Shown: positions 29,438 through 39,084, counted from the stretch's first letter. The stretch is 64,000 nucleotides of DNA from Corynebacterium meridianum (GCF_016342265.1 NZ_JAEIOS010000012.1:62001-126000), one strand, 5' to 3'. Notes: generated by a model from the letters alone, not told the origin. A program made the numbers and translations.

Positions 29438-30688
29438 GTGCAGTTGCGAAGAATCCGTGAAATCACCGAACCCAGACGCCGCCCGCTTCCTGACCAGACC
29501 GAGATCTCGGATATCCGGCGGCGGTGGACGATGCTCGCCCTCGCCGCCGGAGCCTTCGGGATCGGCACTACCGAGTTCGTGTCGATGGGTCTGCTGAATC
29601 TCATCGCATCCGACTTCTCCATCGGGGAGGATGCCGCCGGACGGATCATCTCCGCGTACGCGCTGGGCGTCGTCGTCGGCGCGCCCCTGATCACCGCGGT
29701 GACCGGGATGATCCCGCGGCGACGCCTGCTTATCATCCTCATGTTCGCCTTCACGGTGGGCAACGGGTTGTCGATGCTGGGGGAGAACTACCATCTGCTG
29801 CTCGCCGCCAGGTTCATCGCAGGCCTGCCGCACGGAGCGTACTTCTCGGTCGCCGGGTTGGCCGCCGCCTCTCTCGCCCCCGAGGGGCAGCGGGGGAGGG
29901 CCGTGGCTTTCGTCGGTATGGGACTGTCGGTCGCGACGGTCATCGGTGTCCCCGCGGCGCAGGCCCTCGGGGAATGGCTGGGCTGGCAGGCCGCCTACGC
30001 ACTCGTGGCCGCCATCGGCACCGGCACGTTCGTCGCCCTGTGGCGCCTGATGCCGCACATGACCCGGATGCCTGCGACCCGCCCCACGACGGAGCTCGGG
30101 GCGCTGGCGAGACCGCAGGTGTGGCTGACGCTCGCCATCGGTACCGTCGGTTTCGGCGGTATGTTCGCCGTCTACACCTACATCACGTGGACCATGACGG
30201 AGCACGCTGGAATGCGTCCGGACCTGATGTGGGTGGTGCTCGCCGCCTACGGCATCGGCATGGTGCTGGGCAACGTCGTCGGTGGCCGGATGGCGGACCG
30301 GAACCTGGAGATCGGGATCGCCGCTTCGCTCGTCGCCATCGCGATCGCCCTCGTCGCGTTCTCCGTCACCTCGTCCGAGCCCTGGTTGGGCACCCTGAAT
30401 TTCGGGATCATCGGGTTCTGCGGTTCCACGCTCGTTCCCGCCCTGCAGATCCGGCTGATGGACGTCGCGGGGCGCGCACAGACGCTCGCAGCGGCGCTGA
30501 ACCACTCGGCGCTGAATGCGGCGAACGCGTCCGGTGCGGCGATCGGCGGAGCGGTCATCGCCCACGGCTTCGGATACTCGGCTCCGGCGCTCGCCGGGGC
30601 GGGCCTCGCCGTCGCCGCCCTCGGCATCTGGGTACCGACCTACCTCCTGCGACGGCAGGCACTGCGCCGTCGCCGGGGACTGTTCTGA
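29438..30688 (+). CDS. MFS transporter, DHA1/AraJ-like exporter
   Basis: This 416-aa protein is a 12-TM major facilitator of the drug:H+ antiporter-1 type. The family opening is visible (AAGAFGIGTTEFVSMGLLNLIASDF), then RIISAYALGVVVGAP and GMIPRRRLLIILM (loop 2-3 motif), and an H-containing LPHGAYFS in TM4/5. These match AraJ/YdhP-like exporters of unknown natural substrate. The GTG at 29438 gives a 30-residue charged N-terminal extension; an ATG at 29530 would start directly at TM1. It is divergent from icd and followed by xth. Substrate cannot be inferred. Confidence 0.82.
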   Translation: MQLRRIREITEPRRRPLPDQTEISDIRRRWTMLALAAGAFGIGTTEFVSMGLLNLIASDFSIGEDAAGRIISAYALGVVVGAPLITAVTGMIPRRRLLIILMFAFTVGNGLSMLGENYHLLLAARFIAGLPHGAYFSVAGLAAASLAPEGQRGRAVAFVGMGLSVATVIGVPAAQALGEWLGWQAAYALVAAIGTGTFVALWRLMPHMTRMPATRPTTELGALARPQVWLTLAIGTVGFGGMFAVYTYITWTMTEHAGMRPDLMWVVLAAYGIGMVLGNVVGGRMADRNLEIGIAASLVAIAIALVAFSVTSSEPWLGTLNFGIIGFCGSTLVPALQIRLMDVAGRAQTLAAALNHSALNAANASGAAIGGAVIAHGFGYSAPALAGAGLAVAALGIWVPTYLLRRQALRRRRGLF

Positions 30689-30787
30689 CGCGGTTTTCGG
30701 TTGCGGTACCCGGTCCGGGAGATCACGGGAGACCGCACGCCGGGTCCGGGGATGGCCGCGCCGCGGTCGCTGACTATCGTTGTGGGC

Positions 30788-31699
30788 ATGTCTTTCACCG
30801 TCACCACCGTCAACGTCAACGGAATCCGAGCCGCCGTGAAGAAGCGGAGCGAGGAGAACCTCGGGCTGCACGCCTGGTTGGAGCGGTCCACCGCCGACGT
30901 CGTGCTCATGCAGGAGGTCCGGGCCAGCGACAAACAGGCGCGGGAGGCTCTCGCGCCGGCGCTGGACTCCGGCTGGCACTGGGCCGGTGCGGAATCGGTC
31001 GCCAAGGGGCGGGCCGGGGTCGGGATCCTGTCCCGGACCCCGTTGACGAACATCGAGATCGGTTTCGGGTCCTTCGCCGACGCAGGAAGGTGGATCGCAG
31101 CGGACCTCGTCGAGCACGGTGTGCGGGTGGCGTCACTGTATCTCCCCTCCGGTTCCGCGGACACCACCAAGCAGGACGAGAAGTACCTCTTCCTCGACGA
31201 GTTCACCGATGTCCTGGCGGTACAGGCCGAGGCCCACGAGAACATGGTCATCGGCGGGGACTGGAACATCTGCCACCGCTGCCAGGACCTGAAGAACTGG
31301 CGGACCAACAGGAAGAAGTCCGGGTTCCTGCCCGACGAACGCGCGTTCATGGACTCCGTCTTCGGCACGTTCCCCGATGACTCCACCCAGGTGGAGGGGG
31401 CCGGGGTGTTCGCCGGTGCCGTCGACTACGTCCGTGCCGAAGATCTGCCCGAACGCGTGATCCCGGATGAACCCCGGTGGTTCGACGTCGCCCGGCGTCT
31501 GCAGCCGGAGGGCGAGGGGCCCTACACCTGGTGGACCTACCGCGGAAAGGCCTTCGACACGGACGCCGGGTGGCGCATCGACTACCAGGCGGCGACCGGC
31601 GCCATGCTGGAGCGGGCGGAGAAGACCTGGGTGGACAAGGCCAGCGACTATGCGCTGCGCTGGTCCGACCACTCGCCGCTGAACGTCACGTATCGCTGA
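30788..31699 (+). CDS. xth: Exodeoxyribonuclease III (AP endonuclease)
   Basis: The 303-aa product belongs to the ExoIII/AP endonuclease family of base-excision repair and cuts DNA at abasic sites. Motifs include VTTVNVNGIRAA, VVLMQEVRA (metal-binding Glu), GGDWNICHR (active-site Asp/Asn), and YTWWTYRGKAFDTDAGWRIDY followed by SDHSPL (catalytic His). The ATG at 30788 begins the conserved first strand; the longer upstream frame has no family sequence. Its 3' end overlaps the convergent lacI-type gene by 14 bp. Confidence 0.92.
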   Translation: MSFTVTTVNVNGIRAAVKKRSEENLGLHAWLERSTADVVLMQEVRASDKQAREALAPALDSGWHWAGAESVAKGRAGVGILSRTPLTNIEIGFGSFADAGRWIAADLVEHGVRVASLYLPSGSADTTKQDEKYLFLDEFTDVLAVQAEAHENMVIGGDWNICHRCQDLKNWRTNRKKSGFLPDERAFMDSVFGTFPDDSTQVEGAGVFAGAVDYVRAEDLPERVIPDEPRWFDVARRLQPEGEGPYTWWTYRGKAFDTDAGWRIDYQAATGAMLERAEKTWVDKASDYALRWSDHSPLNVTYR

Positions 31700-32699
31700 G
31701 CGGGCGGGTCGAATTCCGGATGACGAGTTCGGAGGGCAGCTGCCGGTGTCTGCGTGGTTCCCCGGCGATGATCCTGTCGAGTTCCTCGAGCGCGGTTCTC
31801 CCCAACGCCGTGAAGTCCTGCCGCACCGTGGTGAGGGAGGGGTTCTGGAACTTGGCCTGCGGGATGTCGTCGAAGCCGACGACCGAGACGTCACCGGGAA
31901 CCGAGATCCCCGCCTTGTACAGGGCGTGCATCGCGCCGATGGCGATGTCGTCGTTGCCGGCGACGATGGCGTCGGGCAGACCCCTCGAGAGGAGCTGCTG
32001 TCCCATCGCGTATCCGCTGGCGCTCGACCAGCTGTCGCCGATGAGCCAGTCCGGTTCGGTGTCGTTCGCCGCGCACACCGTCCGGAAGCCGTTGAGTCGC
32101 ACCTGGGCGTCCTGCCAGCGGAGATCACCGGTCAGGTAGACGGGTGAGGTGCACCCGATGTCGAAGACGTACTGACTCGCGGCGATCGCTCCGTCGTACT
32201 GGTCGATGGACACGGTGGAGACCCGGTTGGTCTCGTGTCGTCCGGCGATGATGACCGTGCAGGGGACCTGTGCCTTCGCCGCGATGATCGGGAGCACGTC
32301 GGAGGTGCGGGCGAGCACCACCATGCCGTCCGGATTCGTCCCGTGCAGATAGGAGATCGCCCGGCGCAGTGAGCTGGGGCTGTCGGTCGGGGAGGTGGCG
32401 ATCACGATGTGCCGGCCGCGGGAGGCCAGTTCGGATTCGAGGGCGGAGAACAACCGGGCCACGCCGTGCCGGATCTCTCCCGTCACGAGGAGCCCCGTCG
32501 TCTTCGACTGCTTCGAGGCGAGTGCCCGGGCGGCGAGGTTCACCTCGTACTTGAGCATCGCGGCGGCGTCCTCGACCTGACGTCTGGTGGCCTCGGAAGC
32601 CGGACCCGAGTTGTTGAGCACGCGGGACACAGTCTGGACGCTCACTCCGGCGAGGGCTGCGACGTCGCGCATGGTCGCGCGGTTCGGTGCGGATTTCAC
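31686..32699 (-). CDS. LacI-family regulator, probable repressor of the fucose genes
   Basis: This 337-aa protein starts at GTG with GGAGA 8 nt upstream. The LacI helix-turn-helix is at residues 10-32 (MRDVAALAGVSVQTVSRVLNN), followed by the hinge helix (AARALASKQS) and a periplasmic-binding-protein-like effector domain (GLLVTGEIRHGVARLF, DDIAIGAMHALYKAGI, VVGFDDIPQAKFQNPSLTTV). It lies downstream of fucU but behind a strong hairpin, so it has its own promoter. The effector is unknown; a fucose pathway intermediate is likely. The 14-bp motif found upstream of fucI and fucO has the central CG typical of LacI-family operators and is the best candidate target. Confidence 0.88.
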   Translation of the reverse strand: MKSAPNRATMRDVAALAGVSVQTVSRVLNNSGPASEATRRQVEDAAAMLKYEVNLAARALASKQSKTTGLLVTGEIRHGVARLFSALESELASRGRHIVIATSPTDSPSSLRRAISYLHGTNPDGMVVLARTSDVLPIIAAKAQVPCTVIIAGRHETNRVSTVSIDQYDGAIAASQYVFDIGCTSPVYLTGDLRWQDAQVRLNGFRTVCAANDTEPDWLIGDSWSSASGYAMGQQLLSRGLPDAIVAGNDDIAIGAMHALYKAGISVPGDVSVVGFDDIPQAKFQNPSLTTVRQDFTALGRTALEELDRIIAGEPRRHRQLPSELVIRNSTRPLSDT

Positions 32700-32763
32700 A
32701 GTGATCGTCTCCGTGGTGCTGCGGTTCTGGAAATACCAGTGTAATCCGGGGGAGGAAACGAAT

Positions 32764-32812
32764 ATACGACGCCCCACAGAATCCGGGTCGGGGATTCTGC
32801 GGGGCGTCGTAT
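32764..32812 (-). terminator. Hairpin terminating the fuc operon before the lacI-type gene
   Basis: A 21-bp stem with one mismatch (arms 32764-32784 and 32792-32812; outer sequence ATACGACGCCCC) lies 19 bp after the fucU stop and is followed by ATTCGTTT on the minus strand. Confidence 0.75.
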
Positions 32813-32830
32813 GAGATCGGCTCCTTCGGA

Positions 32831-33256
32831 TCAGAGAACGACACCCTTCTTCAGGATGATGTTGCCGTAGAGGGCGGTCTCGCCGGTGATGAGCACGGCC
32901 CGGGCCTTGCGCGCCTGGTCGTAGAAATCGAAGCGGTCGAAATGTCCCTCGGTGTGGTGCTCGGGTTCGGCGTTCTCGATGATCTTCCGGTAGGTCGGCC
33001 AGATCTCCGGGGTGGGATCGTCGCCGAGCGTGTTCATCAGCGCGAACTGCCAGTCGTTGTAGGGATCGAGCGGCATGAGCTCGAGGATCGCCTCGAGGAT
33101 CTCGGGGATGCCGTGGCCGTCGGCCCGGAGGACGTGGTCGTTGAATTCGGCTCCCGGGAAGTTCGCGTCGGCGATGACGATCTCCTCACCGTGACCCATG
33201 TCCATGAGCACGTGGACGAGGTCCGGACTCAGGATCTTCGGGATGTTGTTCAGCAT
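32831..33256 (-). CDS. fucU: L-fucose mutarotase (RbsD/FucU family)
   Basis: The 141-aa enzyme interconverts alpha- and beta-L-fucose so that FucI receives its preferred anomer. The N-terminus MLNNIPKILSPDLVHVLMDMGHGEEIVIADANFP carries the FucU catalytic-site pattern (H in MGHG, D in ADANFP). The C-terminal half contains the Tyr-rich FYDQARKARAVLITGETALYGNIILKKGV typical of FucU rather than RbsD. AGGAG lies 8 nt before the ATG. It is the last gene of the operon, 38 bp after the transporter. Confidence 0.93.
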   Translation of the reverse strand: MLNNIPKILSPDLVHVLMDMGHGEEIVIADANFPGAEFNDHVLRADGHGIPEILEAILELMPLDPYNDWQFALMNTLGDDPTPEIWPTYRKIIENAEPEHHTEGHFDRFDFYDQARKARAVLITGETALYGNIILKKGVVL

Positions 33257-33294
33257 GGTGGATACTCCTGTTCGGTAGCGGTCGGATCAGTGGA

Positions 33295-34686
33295 CTACTT
33301 GGTGACCAGGGCCTCGGCGGGGATGTCCGCCCGCTCCTGCCAGTACTCCTCGATCTCCTCCAGGGACTTGCCCTTGGTCTCGATGACCTGCGTCAGGATG
33401 AACCAGACGGCCAGGCCGCTCATGACCGCGAAGAGCAGGAACACCCAGGTGCCGATGGCGGCGATGAGGTCGGGGAAGATCAGCGACAGCAGCGCGTTCA
33501 TCGTGTACTGCGCGAAGGTGATGATGCCGACGCCCAGGGCGCGGGCACGCAGCGGGAAGATCTCGGGGACGTAGGTCCAGAACACCGGGCCGAGTCCGAA
33601 ACCGAAGGAGAAGACGAAGAGGAAGACCGCGATGATGGCGAGCGTCGCGTTGGATTCCGCGAAGAACGTGAGGATCAGCAGCGGCGGGATCTGTCCGGCC
33701 AGCGAGACCGTCAGCAGCTTCTTCCGGCCCCACCGGTCGATGAAGGGCAGTGAGACGAAGGTCGAGATCACGAGTGCGATGCCGACGCCGTAGTTGGCGA
33801 CGATACCGGCGTTGACCCCCATGTCCAGGTGCTCGAAGATCTTCGGGGCGTAGTAGACGGCCGCGTTGATACCGGTGAAGACCTGGAAAATGACCAGCAC
33901 GAAGGCGAGGATGACGACGGGGCGGAAGGTGCCGAACAGCTCCTTCATCCCGGCGCTCTGCTGTTCCAGGGACTTCTGGATGTCGGCGACCTCACGGTCC
34001 ACCTCTTCCTTGGTCTCCCGGACCCGGCTGAGGGTCTTGCGTGCCTTCTCGATCTGTCCGTCACGGATCAACCACCGCGGGGACTGGGGCGACAGTGCCA
34101 TACCGATACCGAAGATGAGCGCCGGAACCAGGCCGAGCCCGAGGGTCCACTGCCAGCGGTCGCTGATCGAGAAGTAGTGGCCGACACCGTAGGAGATCAG
34201 GATGCCGAAGTTGACGGAGAGCTGGTACAGCGACGCCATCATGCCGCGCAGATGCGCCGGGGCGATCTCCGAGAGGTAGATGAGGCCGAACATGTTGGCG
34301 ATACCGGCCGCCATGCCGAGCATGAAACGGAACGCCATCAGTGTCTCGGGGTTCGGTGCGAGAGCGCAGCCCAGTGAGCCGACACCGAAGATGACGGCGC
34401 CGACGACGAGGAGGTTGCGACGCTCGATCTTCTTCTCGAAGGCGGTCGCCACCGCGATGGACGGCAGGGCACCGAAGAGCAGGAAGGAGACGATCAGGCC
34501 TTCCGCGGTGGGGTTCAGGCCGAACTGCCGGGAGATGTCCGGCAACGCCAGGGAGATCGCGCCCGAGTCGTAGCCGTACAGTAGACCTGCGAGGCCGCCG
34601 AGAACGGCGAACACGTAGACGATCGGTTTCGTCCGCGGGAGCTCAGTGCTCGCGGCGGGTGCGGCGGGTGGAGATGAATGCGTCAT
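33295..34686 (-). CDS. Sugar-porter MFS permease, probable L-fucose/H+ symporter
   Basis: This 463-aa, 12-TM permease of the sugar porter family (XylE/GLUT type) has GLAGLLYGYDSGAI in TM1, RWLIRDG after TM6, the FQVFTGINAAVYYAP segment in TM7, DRWGRKKLL in loop 8-9 and PEIFPLRARALG before TM11. The ATG has GAAGGA upstream. The classical E. coli FucP belongs to a different MFS branch (FHS), so this operon has recruited an unrelated permease. Position within the fuc genes implies L-fucose or a related 6-deoxy sugar as substrate. Specificity is not visible in the sequence. Confidence 0.85.
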   Translation of the reverse strand: MTHSSPPAAPAASTELPRTKPIVYVFAVLGGLAGLLYGYDSGAISLALPDISRQFGLNPTAEGLIVSFLLFGALPSIAVATAFEKKIERRNLLVVGAVIFGVGSLGCALAPNPETLMAFRFMLGMAAGIANMFGLIYLSEIAPAHLRGMMASLYQLSVNFGILISYGVGHYFSISDRWQWTLGLGLVPALIFGIGMALSPQSPRWLIRDGQIEKARKTLSRVRETKEEVDREVADIQKSLEQQSAGMKELFGTFRPVVILAFVLVIFQVFTGINAAVYYAPKIFEHLDMGVNAGIVANYGVGIALVISTFVSLPFIDRWGRKKLLTVSLAGQIPPLLILTFFAESNATLAIIAVFLFVFSFGFGLGPVFWTYVPEIFPLRARALGVGIITFAQYTMNALLSLIFPDLIAAIGTWVFLLFAVMSGLAVWFILTQVIETKGKSLEEIEEYWQERADIPAEALVTK

Positions 34687-34732
34687 GGTCTTGTCCTTCA
34701 ACGTCCGGAGGGGAAGGGGATGGGGTGGACCT

Positions 34733-35398
34733 CTAGAGTCCGTACTGGGCACGCATGCCGATGAGCTTCTCGATCTCATCTGCGGGCAGTTCACGTTCGC
34801 CGTTGATCAGGCGGGTGAGGAAGGTCAGTTGCGCCGTGTACTCGAGGCGCTCCATCTGGAAGTAGGCGTCCCAGACATCGGAACCCCAGCTCAGTGCGCC
34901 GTGCTGCTCCAGAAGGGCGACCTTGTGGGTGAAGGCGAAGGGCTCCACGGAATCCGGGACCGCCTCGGTCGAGGGGGTGCCGTACGGTGCCAGGGGGATC
35001 TCCGGCATGGCGATGACCGATTCGGGCATCATCTTCTTGGTCAGCGCCTCGCCCTTGATGGCGAAGGCGGTGCCGTGCAGCGGATGTGCGTGCACGCAGG
35101 CCTTGATGTCGGGGTTCACCCGGTACATCCGCAGGTGCATCTTCACTTCGCTGGTCGGCTTGTGGATGCCGCTGGGAGCGGGCTCGACGATGTCGCCGTC
35201 CAGGTTCATGACGATGAGCTTGTCCGGGGTGAGCTGTCCCTTGGAGACACCGGTCGGGGTGGAGAGGATGTGGTTGTCGTCGACCTTCGCGGTGATATTG
35301 CCGTCGTTGGCGGCGACCATGGTCCGCGACCACAGCATGTAACCCACCTTGCAGATGGCTTCGCGCAGTTCCTGGTGGGAGTACTCGGTGTGGGACAT
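34733..35398 (-). CDS. fucA: Class II aldolase, probable L-fuculose-1-phosphate aldolase
   Basis: This zinc-dependent aldolase of the AraD/FucA family cleaves L-fuculose-1-phosphate to DHAP and L-lactaldehyde. The 221-aa length is typical. It shows GNITAKVDDNHILSTPTG (phosphate-binding loop), catalytic Glu E84 in TSEVKMH, zinc ligands H103 and H105 in HAHPLHG and H166 in LLEQHGAL. AAAGGAAC precedes the ATG. It could act on L-rhamnulose-1-P instead, but size and neighbours (fucI, fucU, fucO) favour fuculose-1-P. Confidence 0.88.
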   Translation of the reverse strand: MSHTEYSHQELREAICKVGYMLWSRTMVAANDGNITAKVDDNHILSTPTGVSKGQLTPDKLIVMNLDGDIVEPAPSGIHKPTSEVKMHLRMYRVNPDIKACVHAHPLHGTAFAIKGEALTKKMMPESVIAMPEIPLAPYGTPSTEAVPDSVEPFAFTHKVALLEQHGALSWGSDVWDAYFQMERLEYTAQLTFLTRLINGERELPADEIEKLIGMRAQYGL

Positions 35399-35463
35399 TC
35401 TGGGGGTTCCTTTCATTGGATGAGATTGATTGTGTGGTGCCGCATGGGGCGGCACTGGGTGCG

Positions 35464-36924
35464 TCATCGGACCTCTGCGAGGCGCCTGCGCATGTCGTTC
35501 CAGCGGGTCGGGTCACGTGGTTCGAAGCGGAGCGGGGTGAACGAGCGCTGGATGATTCCATCGCGTTCACCCGGTTCGATCGCGCCGATGGCCTCGAACT
35601 GGCTGAGCAGGTTGCCCGCCGCGGAGGCTTCCGCGGGCCCGCTGAGGACCGGGAGCCCGGTAGCGGAGGCGGTCATCTGGCAGAGCAGGCCGTTCCGGGA
35701 GCCGCCGCCGACGATGTTGACCACCTTGGGGCGGGCCCCGGTCAATTCGGTGACCTCGGAGATCGCGGTAGCGTGCGCGATGGCCAGCGACTCGAGGATG
35801 AGGCGGATGAGCTGGCCGGTGCTCTCCGGTTCCCGTCCGTACAGTTCCCGCATCCGGGCGTGGATCTTCTCGGGCATGTCACCTGGGGTGGTGAACACCT
35901 TGTCGTTCGGGTCGAAGACCACTTTCATGCTCGGGGCGGATTCCGCGGAGACCAGGAGCGCCGGGAGATCGGTGTTCTTCCCCGCCTGCTGCCAGGCGCG
36001 CATGCAGTCCTGCAGGATCCACAGTCCGGTGATGTTCTTGAGGAGGCGGATGCCGCCGTCGATACGGACCTCGTTGGTGAAGCCGCTGGTGAAGCAGGCG
36101 TCGCTCAGTACGGGTTCGTCGGTGCAGGCGCCGACCAGGGTCCAGGATCCGCAGGAGATGAACACCGAGTCCTCGGCGGACACCCCGTCGTGCGGGATGG
36201 CGTGGACGGCGCAGGCGGTGTCGTGTCCACCGGGGCGGACCATCGGGATCCCGGTGATGGTCTCCGGGCAGAGGACCATCGAGTCCCGGGAGATCTCGGA
36301 GAACCACCGCCGGGGGATGCCGAGTGCGTCGAGCACCTCATCCGACCACGTGGCGGCCCCCGGAGTGGCCAGACCCGTGGTCGATGAGATCGCGCGGCCG
36401 TGGGCCTGTTCCCCGCACAGCAGGGACGCGAAGTAGTCGGGGAGCAGCTGGACCCGTTCGATGGAGTCGACGAGCTCCGGGTGCTGCTGGAGATCGGCGA
36501 ACAACTGGTTCGCCGTGTTGATGTCTGCGGGCTGGATACCGGTGAGGGCGAATGCCCGGTCCGCGGGCAGGGCCTCGTTGAACTTCTCGCGGTGCTCCGC
36601 CATCCGGGTGTCGCGGTACGACCGCACCGGGAGCGCGACCTGCCCGTCCTTCTTGACGAGCGCGTAGTCGACGCCCCAGCTGTCGACCCCGATGGAGTCG
36701 ATGGCGATCGGGACCCGGGTGCGAGCGATGGTGATTCCGGCGATCGCACCGTCCAGGAGACGGTCGATGTCCCAGGCCAGCGCGCCGTCAACGGTGTCCA
36801 CCTTGTGCGGGAAACGGTGGGCTTCCTGCATTTTCAGGGTTCCGCCGTTGAGCACTCCGACGATCGCGCGACCGTTGGAGGAACCGAGATCGAGAGCTAC
36901 GGCGGCGTACTGGCTCGGGGACAT
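35464..36924 (-). CDS. FGGY-family sugar kinase (RhaB-like), probable L-fuculokinase
   Basis: The 486-aa kinase would phosphorylate L-fuculose at C1. N-terminal ATPase motif AVALDLGSSNGRAI, then DSWGVDYALV, VRSYRDTRM, TGIQPADINTANQL and LPDYFASLLCG are characteristic of RhaB-type rhamnulokinases rather than E. coli FucK. The C-terminal ATP-binding motif is VNIVGGGSRN. AAGGAAG precedes the ATG, 39 bp after fucI. Given the isomerase and mutarotase beside it, L-fuculose is the likely substrate, with L-rhamnulose possible. No gene symbol is given because sequence type and context disagree. Confidence 0.87.
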   Translation of the reverse strand: MSPSQYAAVALDLGSSNGRAIVGVLNGGTLKMQEAHRFPHKVDTVDGALAWDIDRLLDGAIAGITIARTRVPIAIDSIGVDSWGVDYALVKKDGQVALPVRSYRDTRMAEHREKFNEALPADRAFALTGIQPADINTANQLFADLQQHPELVDSIERVQLLPDYFASLLCGEQAHGRAISSTTGLATPGAATWSDEVLDALGIPRRWFSEISRDSMVLCPETITGIPMVRPGGHDTACAVHAIPHDGVSAEDSVFISCGSWTLVGACTDEPVLSDACFTSGFTNEVRIDGGIRLLKNITGLWILQDCMRAWQQAGKNTDLPALLVSAESAPSMKVVFDPNDKVFTTPGDMPEKIHARMRELYGREPESTGQLIRLILESLAIAHATAISEVTELTGARPKVVNIVGGGSRNGLLCQMTASATGLPVLSGPAEASAAGNLLSQFEAIGAIEPGERDGIIQRSFTPLRFEPRDPTRWNDMRRRLAEVR

Positions 36925-36963
36925 GACAGTCTTCCTTACTTCAGTGAGGGGATGGACGGGGGA

Positions 36964-38733
36964 TCAGCGGTACAGGGGCCCGAAGTTCGCGCAGGCCCGG
37001 AAGTCCGCGCTCTCCAGATCGGTGGTGCCGAAGCTGGACCATGCCCGCGGGCGGAAGATGCGCTCGGGTTCGATGTTGTGCATGAACACCGGGATGCGGA
37101 GCATCGACGCCAGGGTCAGCAGCTCGTCGCCGAAGTGGCCGTAGCCGGTTGCCGTGTGGTTGGCGCCCCAGTTGTCCATCCAGTCGTAGACGCTGCGGTG
37201 TGCACCCTCGCCCGTGAGACGCGGGGCGAAGAAGGTGGTCGGCCAGGTGGGGTTGGTGCGGTCGGCGATGGTGTCGCGGACCTCATCGGGAACCATGACC
37301 GTCCAGCCCTCGGAGACCTGGAGAGCGAGGCCCAGGCCGTCCACCATCACCAGGCGGGAAGCCGTGACCGGGAGGTCACCCGGGGTGTTGAAGTGGGTGG
37401 AGAAGCCGCCGCCCGGGAAGTACTCCTTGATGGCCGCGTGGAACGTGCTGGCCTTGATGTCGGCCTCGATGTCCTCGTCGGTCATCTCCCACCAGGGCTT
37501 GATCGTGGGATTGCCCTCGGCGTCCTTGGCGCCGCAGGCACCGTCGAGCGCGGTGGCGCCGGAGTTGCGCAGGTCCACGAAACCGTTGGCCGCGTGTCCG
37601 CTGAGTTCGTATCCGGTGACCCTCTTGACCGCCTCGGGCGACCAGTAGGTGCGCACGTCGCTGAACAGTTGCGAGCGGTTGGTCAGCAGGTTGTTCAGCA
37701 GCATGGCCAGTCCGTTGAGCACGTCACCCTCGGTCGCGAGGATGGAGGGCTGACGCTTGCCGTTCCAGTCGAAGCTGGTGTTGAGGATGGTCTCCAGCAG
37801 GTCGCCGTTGGGCTTGTAATCCGTCCACTGGCGCTGTCCCTGGAAGCCGGCCGCGATGGCGTCGTGGCCGTGGGCCTCCTCGGCGAAACCCATCTCCTTG
37901 AGCTTCGGGTTGCCGTTCATGAGGTCGTTGGCGACGAGGGTCATCTTGGTGATGTAGTCCCACTGCTCCTCGTACTCGGCCTCGGAGAGACGGTTGTGCT
38001 CGGGGTTGGGGTTCTCGCCCTCGACGAGGTTCTCCCGCACCCACTTGCGGGCGATCTCGTACTCGTCCTTGTCGTAGATGCCCTGGTTGATGCGGCGGTC
38101 GAACTCGATCATGTCGATGTACTCGGACTTCAGCCCGAGGTACTTGAGGATGTCGACCTCGGGGACGCGGCAGCCCGCGATACCCATGGACACGGTGCCC
38201 ATCGCGAGGTAGCTGCGGCCCTTCATCTGGCCGACGGCGATGGCGGCGCGTGCGAACTTGAGGATCTGCGCGACGACGTCATCGGTCAGCCCATCGTCGG
38301 AGGCGTCCTGGACATCGTGGCCGTAGATGCCGAAGGCCGGGATGCCCAGCTGTGTGTAGGCGGCCAGTGCGGCGGCGAGGGTGACCGCGCCGGGACGCTC
38401 GGTGCCGTTGAAGCCCCAGATGGCGTGGGGGATGGAGGGATCGAGGTCCATGACCTCGGTGACGTAGTTCCAGGAGGAGGTGACGGTCAGGTCGGCGCCG
38501 ACGTTGTGGGCGTCGAACTTCTTCTTGCAGGCGGCGGCCTCTGCTGCACCACCGATCGTGGTGTCGGCGATGACGACCTCGACCGGCTCACCGTCGGTGT
38601 AGCGGACGTTCTCACGGAGCAGCTTCGCGACGTTGTGCGCGAGCTCCATGGTCTGGTCCTCAAGGGACTCCCGAACGCCGCCGAGACGACCGTCGATGAG
38701 GGGGCGGATACCGATTGCCGGATGGTTGGTCAT
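36964..38733 (-). CDS. fucI: L-fucose isomerase
   Basis: This Mn2+-dependent ketol isomerase converts L-fucose to L-fuculose and often D-arabinose to D-ribulose. The 589-aa length matches E. coli FucI (591). It contains [43 protein letters not shown] and the three metal/active-site residues in family context: E335 (ATEGD), D359 (SDVRTYW) and H526 (NWGANH). It ends in YRACxNFGPLY-like sequence ([12 protein letters not shown]). The ATG has AAAGGATC upstream. First gene of the fuc operon, preceded by two copies of the 14-bp motif and a GlxR-like site. Confidence 0.96.
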   Translation of the reverse strand: MTNHPAIGIRPLIDGRLGGVRESLEDQTMELAHNVAKLLRENVRYTDGEPVEVVIADTTIGGAAEAAACKKKFDAHNVGADLTVTSSWNYVTEVMDLDPSIPHAIWGFNGTERPGAVTLAAALAAYTQLGIPAFGIYGHDVQDASDDGLTDDVVAQILKFARAAIAVGQMKGRSYLAMGTVSMGIAGCRVPEVDILKYLGLKSEYIDMIEFDRRINQGIYDKDEYEIARKWVRENLVEGENPNPEHNRLSEAEYEEQWDYITKMTLVANDLMNGNPKLKEMGFAEEAHGHDAIAAGFQGQRQWTDYKPNGDLLETILNTSFDWNGKRQPSILATEGDVLNGLAMLLNNLLTNRSQLFSDVRTYWSPEAVKRVTGYELSGHAANGFVDLRNSGATALDGACGAKDAEGNPTIKPWWEMTDEDIEADIKASTFHAAIKEYFPGGGFSTHFNTPGDLPVTASRLVMVDGLGLALQVSEGWTVMVPDEVRDTIADRTNPTWPTTFFAPRLTGEGAHRSVYDWMDNWGANHTATGYGHFGDELLTLASMLRIPVFMHNIEPERIFRPRAWSSFGTTDLESADFRACANFGPLYR

Positions 38734-38826
38734 GATGGATCCTTTCCAGGTTGTGTGAACGATCCCATGTAGTTGGTGCGCTATCAACAGCGACTTCAAG
38801 CGCTCCAGCCTGTGTTCGTCCACTGA

Positions 38827-38840
38827 TGTGAACGTTCTTA
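38827..38840 (+). promoter_or_regulatory. 14-bp operator-like motif, copy 1 (fucI)
   Basis: TGTGAACGTTCTTA contains the palindrome GAACGTTC and agrees with TGTGANCGTTCYYA shared by three sites in the window. It lies 94 bp upstream of the fucI start, downstream of the likely -10, where a repressor would block elongation. Confidence 0.6.
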
Positions 38841-38876
38841 CTTGAGTGTGATCGAGGCTGACTATTAAAGTCAAGG

Positions 38877-38890
38877 GTGACGCCGATCAC
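38877..38890. promoter_or_regulatory. Candidate GlxR (CRP-type) site upstream of fucI
   Basis: GTGA-CGCCGA-TCAC matches the core of the GlxR/CRP consensus TGTGA-N6-TCACA at all eight core bases, with both outer bases different. Carbon-catabolite control of the fuc operon by cAMP-GlxR is inferred. Confidence 0.5.
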
Positions 38891-38971
38891 TGGAATATAA
38901 TGCCTGATGAAAGGGTGCTTAATTGAACACCGCAGTGTCCACCGTCACTATTTTGAGTTAACTGGAAGAAA

Positions 38972-38985
38972 TGGGAACGCTCACA
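38972..38985 (-). promoter_or_regulatory. 14-bp operator-like motif, copy 2 (fucI)
   Basis: Read on the minus strand this is TGTGAGCGTTCCCA. It is 145 bp from copy 1, a spacing that would allow DNA looping by a LacI-family tetramer or paired dimers. Confidence 0.55.
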
Positions 38986-39045
38986 TAATGGTTCCCTTGC
39001 GACAGTTGGCCTGTGTCAACGCCCGGAGGTCGGTGAATGTGGGAA

Positions 39046-39084
39046 AGCCCCGCATCTGAGCATGTGCTCGAGGATTGCGGGGCT
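39046..39084 (-). terminator. Terminator of the small membrane protein gene
   Basis: The arms AGCCCCGCA and TGCGGGGCT (9 bp) are followed by TTTCCC on the minus strand, 24 bp after the stop at 39108. Confidence 0.8.

Noticed and set aside
29186..31117. A 643-codon minus-strand frame across the MFS and xth genes
   Set aside because: It is antisense to two genes with clear family motifs, and is Arg/Gly/Asp/Pro-rich with no known domain.
36400..38772. A 790-codon open frame opposite the fuc kinase and fucI
   Set aside because: It spans the complement of two recognised genes and their junction, with no ribosome site and repetitive G/V/D composition.
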